Below are positions 55,286-63,481 of a stretch of DNA of 64,000 nt, one piece after another (within the stretch, counting starts at the first letter, position 1; every line of letters begins with the position of its first letter). The position numbers were made by a program, and so were the translations under genes. The notes under the pieces are model-generated. The model saw nothing but the letters and a program-made list of their open reading frames with translations, ran no database searches and was not told the origin of the DNA. This DNA comes from Rhizobiales bacterium 64-17 (GTDB lineage Bacteria; Pseudomonadota; Alphaproteobacteria; Rhizobiales; Xanthobacteraceae), in contig MKWA01000007.1 of assembly GCA_001899285.1 (NCBI GenBank), positions 14,188-78,187 on the forward strand, given 5' to 3'.

Positions 55286-56983
55286 ATGATGTCGAGACCG
55301 CGCATCGCGCATTTTTCCGGTCCTAACGCGACAATCCAGAACAGCCCGCCGCTCGTCACCAGCAACAAGGCGCGCGCGAAATATGGTTTGCCGCCCAGGA
55401 ACAACGCCGACGGCTCGCCGCAGCGGTTTGACGTGCTGCGCGCGCAGCGCATCGCCGCGCCGGTGACGGTGTATGTCGAGCAGTTCAGCGCGCATCCGAT
55501 GGAGAAGGACGCGTCCGATCTCTATTCCGCTCCGGACGGCTATGTCGACAAGAGCGGGAAATTCCACAAGCAGCGCCAAAACCCCGACGACAAGCCGGTG
55601 TTCGAGGTGCAGCTCACGCCAGAGGACGGCGTGTTTCCGCTGCCGTATATGGCGCGGCAGGCCGATGGCCGGCCGTGGGAAGAAGAATGTGCCGATCCGC
55701 TCGCGCCGGTCGAGCGCGCGCGTCAGGCGTTCTATCCGGACGGCTCGCGGCCGTTCGAGGAGATCGACCGTCTCGGTGTCGACGAGAAGGGTCTCGGCAA
55801 CCTGATCTCGTCGCGCGCGGACATTGACTTCTATCGCGTTGTGCCGCCGGCCGGCTACACCAAGGGCCTGCCGGCCGCCGAGCGCAAGGACGTCGGCGAG
55901 GGCGATATCGCGCCGGAAACGCGCGGTTACGACTTCTTCCCGTACAAGCCGTATCACATCGGCGCGGTGCCGCCGCGTCCGGCGCTCGCGCGCATCGTCA
56001 ATACGGTGCAGCGCGTGCTCGACAGCGGAAAGTATATCGGCGCGGTGTGGACGCAGGGCTCGCCGCGCATCGAGGAAACGATCTACTGGTTCAATCTGCT
56101 GCTCGATACCACGCTGCCGATCGCCGGCAATGCGGCGCAGCGGCCGCACGGTCAGATCAGCAATGACGGACCCAAGAACATCGTCGACTCGGTCGATTAC
56201 ATCGAATCCCGCATCTGGGACGACGGCAGCGGCAAGAACCGCGCCGGCATGGTGCTGATCCAGGAGCAGCAGATTTTCGCGGCGCGCGATGTGCAGAAGG
56301 CCGACGCGCGGCCGGGCGGCTATGTCGCCACCGGCGGACACGGCGGCATCATCGGCTCGGCCGGTCATGACGGCAATCCGGTGCTGACTTATCTGCCGGT
56401 GGCGAAGCACACCTATCTGTCTGACGTGAACGTCTCGCGCATGCCGGCCAAGGTACCGGGCGTGCAGAAGGTGGGCGGCGCGCTGAAACAGGTCGAGGTG
56501 GGGATCAAGAGCAGTGACAAAGAGTTGCTGGAATCGGCGATTCCGAAGGTCACCATCGTCAAGGACGGTAGCTACACCGCCGACGATTTCGCCGAAGACC
56601 CGGCGCGCGAGGTCGATCTGATCGCGCAGATCGAGGACAATCTCACCCACAATCCGCTCGCCGGTTTCGTTGTCGAGGGCCTGTCGCCTTACGGCATGAT
56701 GACCTCCACGGCGCGCAACAAGATGATGCTCAAGGCGGTGCATTGCGGCATGCCGGTGGTGCGCGTTGGCCGCGGCAACAACGAAGGCTTCACGCCGGTG
56801 CGCGACCGCTTCATCGGCGGCCGAAATCTCACCTCAACCAAGGCGCGTCTGCTGCTGATGGCCTGCCTGATGAAGTTCGGCGCGCTGCCGCCGGCGGCCA
56901 ATCCCGACAAGCCGACCGAGGCCGAGCTGAACGCGATCCGCAAGAAACTCGCCGACTATCAAAAAGTCTTCGACACGCACTAG
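55286..56983 (+). CDS. Asparaginase-fold protein with altered active site
   Basis: 565-residue protein, much longer than type I/II asparaginases (about 330). Residues 250-345 resemble the asparaginase core: WTQGSPRIEETIYWF (258-265 aligns with the T-D-T-x-E-E-T motif), GNAAQRPHGQISNDGP, and FAARDVQKAD (333-338) with the conserved lysine. The catalytic Thr-Asp of the TDT motif is replaced by Ser-Pro, so ordinary asparaginase action is doubtful. The first about 230 residues have no family I recognise. First gene of a five-gene plus-strand operon; it may be an amidase or a binding protein. The annotation as hydrolase is provisional. Confidence 0.75.
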   Translation: MMSRPRIAHFSGPNATIQNSPPLVTSNKARAKYGLPPRNNADGSPQRFDVLRAQRIAAPVTVYVEQFSAHPMEKDASDLYSAPDGYVDKSGKFHKQRQNPDDKPVFEVQLTPEDGVFPLPYMARQADGRPWEEECADPLAPVERARQAFYPDGSRPFEEIDRLGVDEKGLGNLISSRADIDFYRVVPPAGYTKGLPAAERKDVGEGDIAPETRGYDFFPYKPYHIGAVPPRPALARIVNTVQRVLDSGKYIGAVWTQGSPRIEETIYWFNLLLDTTLPIAGNAAQRPHGQISNDGPKNIVDSVDYIESRIWDDGSGKNRAGMVLIQEQQIFAARDVQKADARPGGYVATGGHGGIIGSAGHDGNPVLTYLPVAKHTYLSDVNVSRMPAKVPGVQKVGGALKQVEVGIKSSDKELLESAIPKVTIVKDGSYTADDFAEDPAREVDLIAQIEDNLTHNPLAGFVVEGLSPYGMMTSTARNKMMLKAVHCGMPVVRVGRGNNEGFTPVRDRFIGGRNLTSTKARLLLMACLMKFGALPPAANPDKPTEAELNAIRKKLADYQKVFDTH

Positions 56984-57030
56984 GGCGTGATCTGGAAAAG
57001 TGGGCACCGGTTTTCCGAAAAGAGCACGCC
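56984..57030. repeat. Rhizobial-type palindromic dispersed repeat
   Basis: GGCGTG (56984-56989) and CACGCC (57025-57030) form the outer arms, with GATCTGGAAAAGTGG and CACCGGTTTTCCGAAAAGAG between, in which GGAAAA and TTTTCC pair. This matches a short intergenic repeat seen in many copies in Hyphomicrobiales genomes from what I recall. It occupies the gap between the asparaginase-like and dehydrogenase genes. Confidence 0.7.
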
Positions 57031-57060
57031 AAAAGAAATCTGAGTAAACGGGACGCGGCG

Positions 57061-58080
57061 ATGGGCCACAAGACACTGTTCCTGACGAATCGCGGCGAGG
57101 TGCATCAGGGCGTGGCGCTCGAAGCGGCGCCGCGCGAGCTTGATGTCATCATGCGTCGCGCGCCGAGCAAGGACGAGGTGCTGGCGCTGCTGCCGGACGT
57201 CGAGTTTCTCATCAGCGAGCGGACCGGCGTGATCGATGCCGATCTCATCGCGGCGGCTAAGAAGCTGCGGCTGATCCAGCGGCTCGGCTCGCAGACCTGG
57301 GACATCGATCTCGCGGCGGCGAAGAAAGCGGGCATTCCGGTCTCGGCGATGCCGGTGCGCACTTGCGTGCTGGTGGCCGAGCACATGCTGTTGCAGATGC
57401 TTGGCCTCGGCAAACATCTCCGCGAACTGGTCGACATCACCGACAAGGCCGGCGACTGGGGCATGCCGCCGAAGCGCTGCAACGAGAACTATTTCGCCTT
57501 CAACTGGTCGAAGCGCGCACGGGTCGACGGTCTCTATCAGAGCACGGTCGGCATTCTCGGCTTCGGCGAGATCGGCACGGAGCTGGCGCGCCGGCTCAAG
57601 GGGTTCGGCTGCGAGGTGCTGTATGCCAAGCGTCGGCCGCTGCCGCGCACGGTGGAGGAAGACCTCGGCCTCACCCATGTCTCGCGCGAGGAACTGGCGC
57701 GGCGCAGTGATTATATCGGCTGCCTGCTGCCGAACCTGCCGGAGAACAACCAGACCATCGGCCGCGAATTCTTTGCGCAGATGAAGCGCGGCGCTTATTT
57801 CGCCCATTGCGGTGCGCCGGGCGTCGTCGTCGAGGACGACATGCTGCGCGCGCTGGCCGACGGCCAGCTCGGCGGCGGCGCGATCGATTGCTACACCTAC
57901 GAGCCGCTGCGCCCCGACGATCCCATGGTGCCGGTGGCGCGGGTGCCGGCCAACAATCTGATCCTCACGCCGCATGTGGCGGCCGGCACGGTCGCTGTCA
58001 GCCGCGAGGAGCGGATCCCGGATTTTGCGAATATCGTGCGGATGCTGAAAGGCGAGGCCATCAGCCATCGTCTGGTCTGA
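57061..58080 (+). CDS. D-isomer-specific 2-hydroxyacid dehydrogenase
   Basis: 339-residue NAD(P)H-dependent enzyme that interconverts a 2-hydroxy acid and its 2-oxo acid. The Rossmann motif is GILGFGEIGTELARRL near 163-178; ARR in AKRRPLP is the site for phosphate or adenine recognition; the catalytic histidine is in LTPHVAAGT near 303 and a glutamate in CYTYEPL. ATG 57061 is preferred since the preceding frame covers the dispersed repeat. It could feed the TPP decarboxylase encoded on the divergent arm. In the same operon as the GntR and hydantoinase-type genes. Confidence 0.88.
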   Translation: MGHKTLFLTNRGEVHQGVALEAAPRELDVIMRRAPSKDEVLALLPDVEFLISERTGVIDADLIAAAKKLRLIQRLGSQTWDIDLAAAKKAGIPVSAMPVRTCVLVAEHMLLQMLGLGKHLRELVDITDKAGDWGMPPKRCNENYFAFNWSKRARVDGLYQSTVGILGFGEIGTELARRLKGFGCEVLYAKRRPLPRTVEEDLGLTHVSREELARRSDYIGCLLPNLPENNQTIGREFFAQMKRGAYFAHCGAPGVVVEDDMLRALADGQLGGGAIDCYTYEPLRPDDPMVPVARVPANNLILTPHVAAGTVAVSREERIPDFANIVRMLKGEAISHRLV

Positions 58081-58115
58081 CGTGTAGTCCGCTGACGGCG
58101 GGCAAGGATAACGGA

Positions 58116-58934
58116 ATGGTCGCGACGGCACGAAAGAAGCGGCGGGCGTCCGAGCCGCAGGATTATCCGGCAGCGGCCGCCGGTACGCTGCGGCGCGACA
58201 ATGCGGTCGCGCATATCCGCAAGCTGATCGTCAGCATGAAGCTCGGCGTCGGCGACCGGCTGCCGGGCGAGCGCCAGCTCGCCGCCAAGTTCAATCTCAG
58301 CCGCGGCACCGTGCGCGAGGCGTTGCAGTTCCTGGCCGCGCTCAACCTGGTGGAAATCCGCCACGGTGGCGGCTGCTTCCTGCGTGCCTCGTCCGGCGAG
58401 AACAAGGAAGTGCGCGCCGAGTGGCGTGACTGGGTGGCGCGGCATCGCGGCCGCGTGCTCGAGACGCTGGAGGTCCGCCTCGGCTGCGAGACGTTCGCGG
58501 CGCGGCTGGCGGCGCGCCGCGCCGGGCCGAACGATCTGGAGAAATTGGTCGAGGCGTTGCGGGTGATGAAGGCAGCGGCCGAGGCGCGCGATGTGCCGGC
58601 CTTCGTGCAAAGCGACGTGGATTTTCACGGCGCGCTGCTGCTCGCGACCGGCAACAAGGCGCTGCAGGATCTGGTCGGCGCGCTCGGCAAGGAACTGATT
58701 CCGGAACGCGCGGCGACGCTCGATATCGTCGGCCGCCTGCCGCGCAGCTTTGCCGAACATACGGCGATCTATGACGCGATCCGGCAGGGCGACTCGCGCG
58801 CCGCCGAACTCGCCATGCACCGCCATCTCGAAGGCGTGCGCCGCGACGTGTTCGAGCATCTGCTCGGCGATGCCGCCATCGATCCGAAATCGCACGTATC
58901 CGACGAACCGCCTTCCGTTGCGGAGCAATCATGA
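58116..58934 (+). CDS. GntR family regulator, FadR/FCD type
   Basis: 272-residue regulator. Basic N-terminus (ARKKRRAS), winged helix at about 27-90 with MKLGVGDRLPGERQLAAKFN and LSRGTVREALQFLAALN, then an all-helical FCD ligand domain (about 110-260) ending in HRHLEGVRRDVFEHL. Metal-binding histidines of FCD proteins fit DVDFHGAL and EHTAIYDAI and MHRHLEG. AAGGA precedes ATG 58116. Likely binds the FadR-type palindromes at 55136 and 55243. Overlaps the hydantoinase-type gene by ATGA. Confidence 0.92.
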   Translation: MVATARKKRRASEPQDYPAAAAGTLRRDNAVAHIRKLIVSMKLGVGDRLPGERQLAAKFNLSRGTVREALQFLAALNLVEIRHGGGCFLRASSGENKEVRAEWRDWVARHRGRVLETLEVRLGCETFAARLAARRAGPNDLEKLVEALRVMKAAAEARDVPAFVQSDVDFHGALLLATGNKALQDLVGALGKELIPERAATLDIVGRLPRSFAEHTAIYDAIRQGDSRAAELAMHRHLEGVRRDVFEHLLGDAAIDPKSHVSDEPPSVAEQS

Positions 58935-61171
58935 ACAAGATCGTCAAGAATCCCGTTCCGGCCTCGATCGCCGACTACGGCCTGCGGCTCGATCCAAAGA
59001 CTTTCGAGATCCTGCGGCACCGGCTCTGGTACATCAACGACGAGGGTGCGCGTACCATCAGCCGCCTGTCGGGTTCGCCGGTGGCGACCGAGGTGTTCGA
59101 CATGAACACCGGCCTGATGACCACCGAAGGCGATCTCGTCTATATCGACACCTTCATTTGCGCGCAGGCGACGACGCTGACGCCGTTCGTGAAGACGCTA
59201 ATCGCCGAATATTCCGACAATCCGGGCATCGGCGTGAACGACACCTTCCTCACCAACGATCCGTATGTCTCGGTGGCGCACCAAACCTGCGTGATGGTCG
59301 CCGGCCCGGTGCACTGGAAGGGCAAGCTTGCCGGCTGGACCGGCGCGTCGTTGCACGTCATCGACGTCGGTGGCTCCACCGCCGGCCAGGCGCAGATCAA
59401 TGCCGACAGCATCTTCGCCGAACAGCCGCTGATCTCGCCGGTGAAGCTGGTTGAGAACGGCAAGTTCCGCCGCGACATCGAGCGCGTCTATCTGCGCAAT
59501 TCGCGGCTGCCGCATCTGCTCGCGCTCGATCTGCGCGCCAAGGTCGCGGCCTCGCAGGTGGTGCGCAACCGTCTGGTCGAAACCTTCAACGAATTCGGTT
59601 TCGATACCGTGCAGGCGGCGATGGCCGACGTGATCGACTATACTGAAAAGCGCATCCGCGCGCGCCTGCGCGAACTGCCGGACGGCGTGTGGAAGCATCG
59701 CGGCTATATCGAGTGGGGCGACCGCATCTTCCGTTGCTGCCTGACGATGACGAAGAAGGGCGAGAACCTCGTCTTCGACTTCAGCGAGACCGACGATCAG
59801 GCGCCCGCGATCATCAACTGCACCATCCATGGTTTGATCGGCGCGGTGCTCGCCTCGATCATGGTCTATCTGTGCTGGGACATTCCGTGGTCGCCGGCCG
59901 GTGTCCGCCGCGTCATCGAGGTGAAGTCGCGCAAGGGCAGCGTGTTCGACGCCGCCTGGCCGGCGGGTGTGTCGAAGTCGACCACCACGGCGATCTGGGA
60001 GGCGCGCAATCTCGCCTCGATCACCATCGCCAAGATGCTCGGCGCGTCGGCGGGTCATCGCGACCGCGCCATGGCCGGCTGGCAGGGCGTCAAGGCGCTG
60101 GAGGAATTGTTCGGCCGCGACGAGTCGGGCGAGCCGTTCGGCGGGCCGCTGCTCGACGGCATGGCCGGCGGCACCGGCGCGCTGTGCTGCGCCGACGGCA
60201 TCGACACCGGCGGTCACACCAGTTCGGTACGCGCTACCATCGCCAATGTCGAAAGCTACGAATTCCGTTATCCGATCATGTATCTCTACCGCCGCCAGAC
60301 ACGCGACTCCGGCGGGCCGGGCATGTTCCGCGGCGGCGCCGGCGTCAGCATGATGTATGTGCCGAACGGCGTCGACGAGATCCCGACCAAGGTGCTGCAT
60401 ACCTTCGGCGTCGAGCAGCCGGAATCGCCCGGCATGTTCGGTGGCCATCCGTCCTGCACCAACCAGTTCGCGATCATGCGCGACAGCGACGTGCTGAAGC
60501 GTTTCGCGTCCGGCGAGATGCCGGGTGAGATCGAGGAACTGAACGGCGATCTCGAAGTCTATCCGGGCTACAAGGCCACCTCGATGACGCGCAGCGACGT
60601 CTATCGCACCGCCTCGCAGGGCGGCGGCGGTTACGGCGATCCGATCGACCGCGATCCGCATCGCGTCGCCGACGACGTCACCAATGGTCTCGTCTCGCGG
60701 GAATGGGCGCGCCGCTCCTATGGCGTGATCCTCGACGACACCGGCGCGGTCGATCAGGCCGAGACGACGCGTGCGCGCGACACCATCCGCGCCGAGCGCC
60801 GCCGTGCGTCCGGCGCCAAGGAGCCGGCCAACGTCAAGCCATGGAAGCCGGCGACGACGGATACGATGCGGGTCTCGGAATCGGTCTATGCCGAGCGCGC
60901 CTCCGGCAAGCTGCAGCTGCGCTGCCGCTGCGGTTGCGTGCTCGGCCCGGCCGACAAGTCGCCGAAGATGTATGCGGCGATGGCGAAGCTGCCGGTGCAG
61001 ACCATCGGCCCCGAGGTCAATCCGCACGAGATCAACGGCGCGCGCTTCGAGCTGCGCGAGTTCTACTGCCCGTCCTGCATGACGCGGCTGGAGGTAGAGA
61101 TCGCGCGGCCCGACGATCCGGTGCTTGATGATTCCTGCGTGTCCGCCGACTGGCTGGCAAAACAGGCGTGA
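58931..61171 (+). CDS. HyuB/acetone carboxylase-type subunit fused to a gamma-like zinc domain
   Basis: 746-residue protein. Residues 1-about 640 are a HyuB domain: ILRHRLWYINDEGARTISRLSG, TNDPYVSVAHQTCV at 109-121 (H117-x-x-C120 where the first HyuB has H-x-x-D), FEFRYPIMYLYRR-like region and TASQGGGGYGDPIDRDP. Residues about 655-735 add CRCGCVLGP (Cys665, 667, 669) and REFYCPSCMTRLEVEIARPDDP (Cys713, 716; quoted in parts), which resembles the acetone carboxylase gamma subunit, normally a separate small zinc protein. Works with the HyuA-like product of the next gene, 48 bases on. Expected activity: ATP-dependent carboxylation or ring opening. Confidence 0.85.
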   Translation: MNKIVKNPVPASIADYGLRLDPKTFEILRHRLWYINDEGARTISRLSGSPVATEVFDMNTGLMTTEGDLVYIDTFICAQATTLTPFVKTLIAEYSDNPGIGVNDTFLTNDPYVSVAHQTCVMVAGPVHWKGKLAGWTGASLHVIDVGGSTAGQAQINADSIFAEQPLISPVKLVENGKFRRDIERVYLRNSRLPHLLALDLRAKVAASQVVRNRLVETFNEFGFDTVQAAMADVIDYTEKRIRARLRELPDGVWKHRGYIEWGDRIFRCCLTMTKKGENLVFDFSETDDQAPAIINCTIHGLIGAVLASIMVYLCWDIPWSPAGVRRVIEVKSRKGSVFDAAWPAGVSKSTTTAIWEARNLASITIAKMLGASAGHRDRAMAGWQGVKALEELFGRDESGEPFGGPLLDGMAGGTGALCCADGIDTGGHTSSVRATIANVESYEFRYPIMYLYRRQTRDSGGPGMFRGGAGVSMMYVPNGVDEIPTKVLHTFGVEQPESPGMFGGHPSCTNQFAIMRDSDVLKRFASGEMPGEIEELNGDLEVYPGYKATSMTRSDVYRTASQGGGGYGDPIDRDPHRVADDVTNGLVSREWARRSYGVILDDTGAVDQAETTRARDTIRAERRRASGAKEPANVKPWKPATTDTMRVSESVYAERASGKLQLRCRCGCVLGPADKSPKMYAAMAKLPVQTIGPEVNPHEINGARFELREFYCPSCMTRLEVEIARPDDPVLDDSCVSADWLAKQA

Positions 61172-61219
61172 GCGGCAAATGGATAACAGGCTGATACGGC
61201 AAGGCAGGAAAGGTCGTCG

Positions 61220-63481
61220 ATGAGCTACATTATCGCGGTCGACAGCGGTGGCACCTTCGCAGACTGCGTCGCATTCGATGGCAACGGAACGGTGACGCGC
61301 GCCAAGGCGCCGTCCACGCCGCCGAATTTCGATCAAGGCGTGCTCGATTCCGTCACCGAGGTGGCGAAGCGCATCGGCCGCCCGCTCAAGGACGTGCTCG
61401 GCGAAACCATCCTGTTCGCGCACGGCACCACGGTCGCGACCAATGTGCTGATCACCCGCACGGGGGCCAAGACCGCGCTGGTCACGACCAAGGGCCACGA
61501 GGACGTGATGCTGATCGGCCGCACCGCGCAGAAGGTCGCCGGCCTGACCGAGACCGAAATCATCAACGTGGCGCGGTTGAGCAAGGCCGTTCCGCTGGTG
61601 CCGCGTCCGCGCATTCATGGCGTCGACGAGCGTGTCGATCGTGGCGGCCGCGTTGTCGTGCCGCTCGATCTCGAACGCGCCAAGCCGATCCTGCAGAAGC
61701 TCAAGGACGAGGGTGTCGAGTCGGTGGCGATCAGCTTCCTCTGGTCGTTCCTCAACACGGCGCACGAGAAGGCCGTCAAGGAATGGATCGAGCGGGAAAT
61801 CCCCGGCATGATCGTCTCGGCGTCGCATGAACTGGCGCCGCTGATCCGCGAATACGAGCGCACCGCGACCACGGTGATGAACGCCTATCTCACGCCGGCG
61901 GTGGCGCGCTATCTCAATATGATGCGGCAGAAGCTGATCGACTCCGGGTTGAAAGGCCCGGTGGCTGTGATGCACTCGTCCGGTGGCTTGAGTTCGGTCG
62001 AGGAGGCGAGCAGTCGTGGTGCGGCGTTGCTGGTGTCCGGTCCCGCGGGCGGCGCGCTCGGCGCGCAGTCGCTCGGCGACAAGCTCGGGATCGACAAAAT
62101 CCTCACGGCGGACGTGGGCGGCACCAGCTTCGACGTCGGCATCCTGATCGACGGCAAGCCGGGCTACTCCGACGGCCCGATCATCGACAAATATCCGCTC
62201 GCTCTGCCGGTGATCGACGTGACGTCGATCGGCGCCGGCGGCGGCAGCATCGGCTGGGTGGAGCCGGAGACGGGCGTGCTGCGCGTCGGCCCGCAGAGCG
62301 CGGGCGCGCGGCCGGGTCCGGCCTGTTACGAGAACGGCGGCAGCGAACCGACCGTGACCGACGCCAATCTCGTGCTCGGCCGGCTCAATCCCGACTTCTT
62401 CCTCGGCGGCCGCATGCGGCTTTACCCGGAGAAGGCGCGCCACGCGATCAAGACGCGGGTTGCCGATCCGCTCGGCATGACGGTGGAGGACGCTGCTGCG
62501 GCGATGATCGAGATCGTCGACGCGCAGATGTCCGACATCATCCGCAAGGTCACGGTCGAGCGCGGCCAGGATCCGGAACACTTCTCCATCTTCTCGTATG
62601 GTGGCGCCGGCGGCCTGCATTGCGACGCCTATTCGTCGGTGCTCGGCTGCCCGGAAGTGGTGGTGCCGTCGGTCGCGTCGGTGTTCTCGGCCTATGGCAT
62701 TGCCGGCAGCGACGCCAAGCGCGTCATGGAAATGTCGGACCCGATGCGCTTCCCGTTCGATCTGGCGCGCATCCGCGACCACTTCAAGACGCTGGAATCC
62801 AGCATCGTCACGCAGATGAAGGAGCAGCGCCTGCCGATCGGCAAGGTGCATCTCACCCGCTACGTGCATCTCTTGTTCAAGGGGCAGGTACACACGGTGC
62901 GCGTGCCGGTGACGGATTTCGATCTGAAGGCGCCGGATCGCGGCCAGGGCATTGTCTGGCGGTTCGTCGATCTCTACGAACTGCGTTACGGCAAGGGCAC
63001 CGCCTACACCGAAGCCGGCGTCGAGGCGGTGGCGATGTCGGTGGAGGCGATTGCCGATCTGCCGAAGCCGAAGCTCGCCGAGGCGCGCATGGGCAGCGCC
63101 AATGCGGCTGGCGCGATCAAGGAACGGCGCAAGGTCTATCTGCACGAGCGCAAGGCGTTCGTGCCGATCCCGATCTATGCCGGTGACAAGCTGCGTCCGG
63201 GTCATCGCTTCAAGGGCCCGGCCATCGTCGAGGGCGAGGACATGACGGTGCTGGTGCGCACCGGCCATGATCTGTGGATCGACCGCTACCAGAACCTGCG
63301 CATTGACATGCGGCAGGGCCAGAAAGCGAAATCGTCTGCGAAGCCCGAGGCGGCGAAGGCATCGAAGAAGAAAGTCGTAAAGAGGTCGGTCAAGAAAACG
63401 ACCAAGAAAACGACCAAGAAAGCTGTCAAGAAAACGGCGAAAAAGCCCGCCAAGAAAGCAGCCCGGAAAGGATCGCGCTAG
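61220..63481 (+). CDS. HyuA/acetone carboxylase-type subunit with a lysine-rich C-terminal tail
   Basis: 753-residue ATP-binding subunit. IIAVDSGGTFADCVAFDG at the N-terminus, FAHGTTVATNVLITRTG, TADVGGTSFDVGILIDG near 295-310, and GAGGGSIGWV are HyuA motifs. The catalytic part ends near residue 700; the last 52 residues (702-753) contain 21 Lys, 3 Arg and 1 acidic residue in a K-K-T/A/P pattern, like a histone H1 tail. It carries no stop-adjacent frame slip that I can see: the frame leads cleanly into TAG and the next gene starts at the following base. GAAAGG precedes the ATG. Confidence 0.87.
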   Translation: MSYIIAVDSGGTFADCVAFDGNGTVTRAKAPSTPPNFDQGVLDSVTEVAKRIGRPLKDVLGETILFAHGTTVATNVLITRTGAKTALVTTKGHEDVMLIGRTAQKVAGLTETEIINVARLSKAVPLVPRPRIHGVDERVDRGGRVVVPLDLERAKPILQKLKDEGVESVAISFLWSFLNTAHEKAVKEWIEREIPGMIVSASHELAPLIREYERTATTVMNAYLTPAVARYLNMMRQKLIDSGLKGPVAVMHSSGGLSSVEEASSRGAALLVSGPAGGALGAQSLGDKLGIDKILTADVGGTSFDVGILIDGKPGYSDGPIIDKYPLALPVIDVTSIGAGGGSIGWVEPETGVLRVGPQSAGARPGPACYENGGSEPTVTDANLVLGRLNPDFFLGGRMRLYPEKARHAIKTRVADPLGMTVEDAAAAMIEIVDAQMSDIIRKVTVERGQDPEHFSIFSYGGAGGLHCDAYSSVLGCPEVVVPSVASVFSAYGIAGSDAKRVMEMSDPMRFPFDLARIRDHFKTLESSIVTQMKEQRLPIGKVHLTRYVHLLFKGQVHTVRVPVTDFDLKAPDRGQGIVWRFVDLYELRYGKGTAYTEAGVEAVAMSVEAIADLPKPKLAEARMGSANAAGAIKERRKVYLHERKAFVPIPIYAGDKLRPGHRFKGPAIVEGEDMTVLVRTGHDLWIDRYQNLRIDMRQGQKAKSSAKPEAAKASKKKVVKRSVKKTTKKTTKKAVKKTAKKPAKKAARKGSR

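Noticed and set aside
56984-57030. Rho-independent terminator.
   Set aside because: The palindrome has no T-run and matches a dispersed repeat pattern; the downstream genes appear to be in the same operon.
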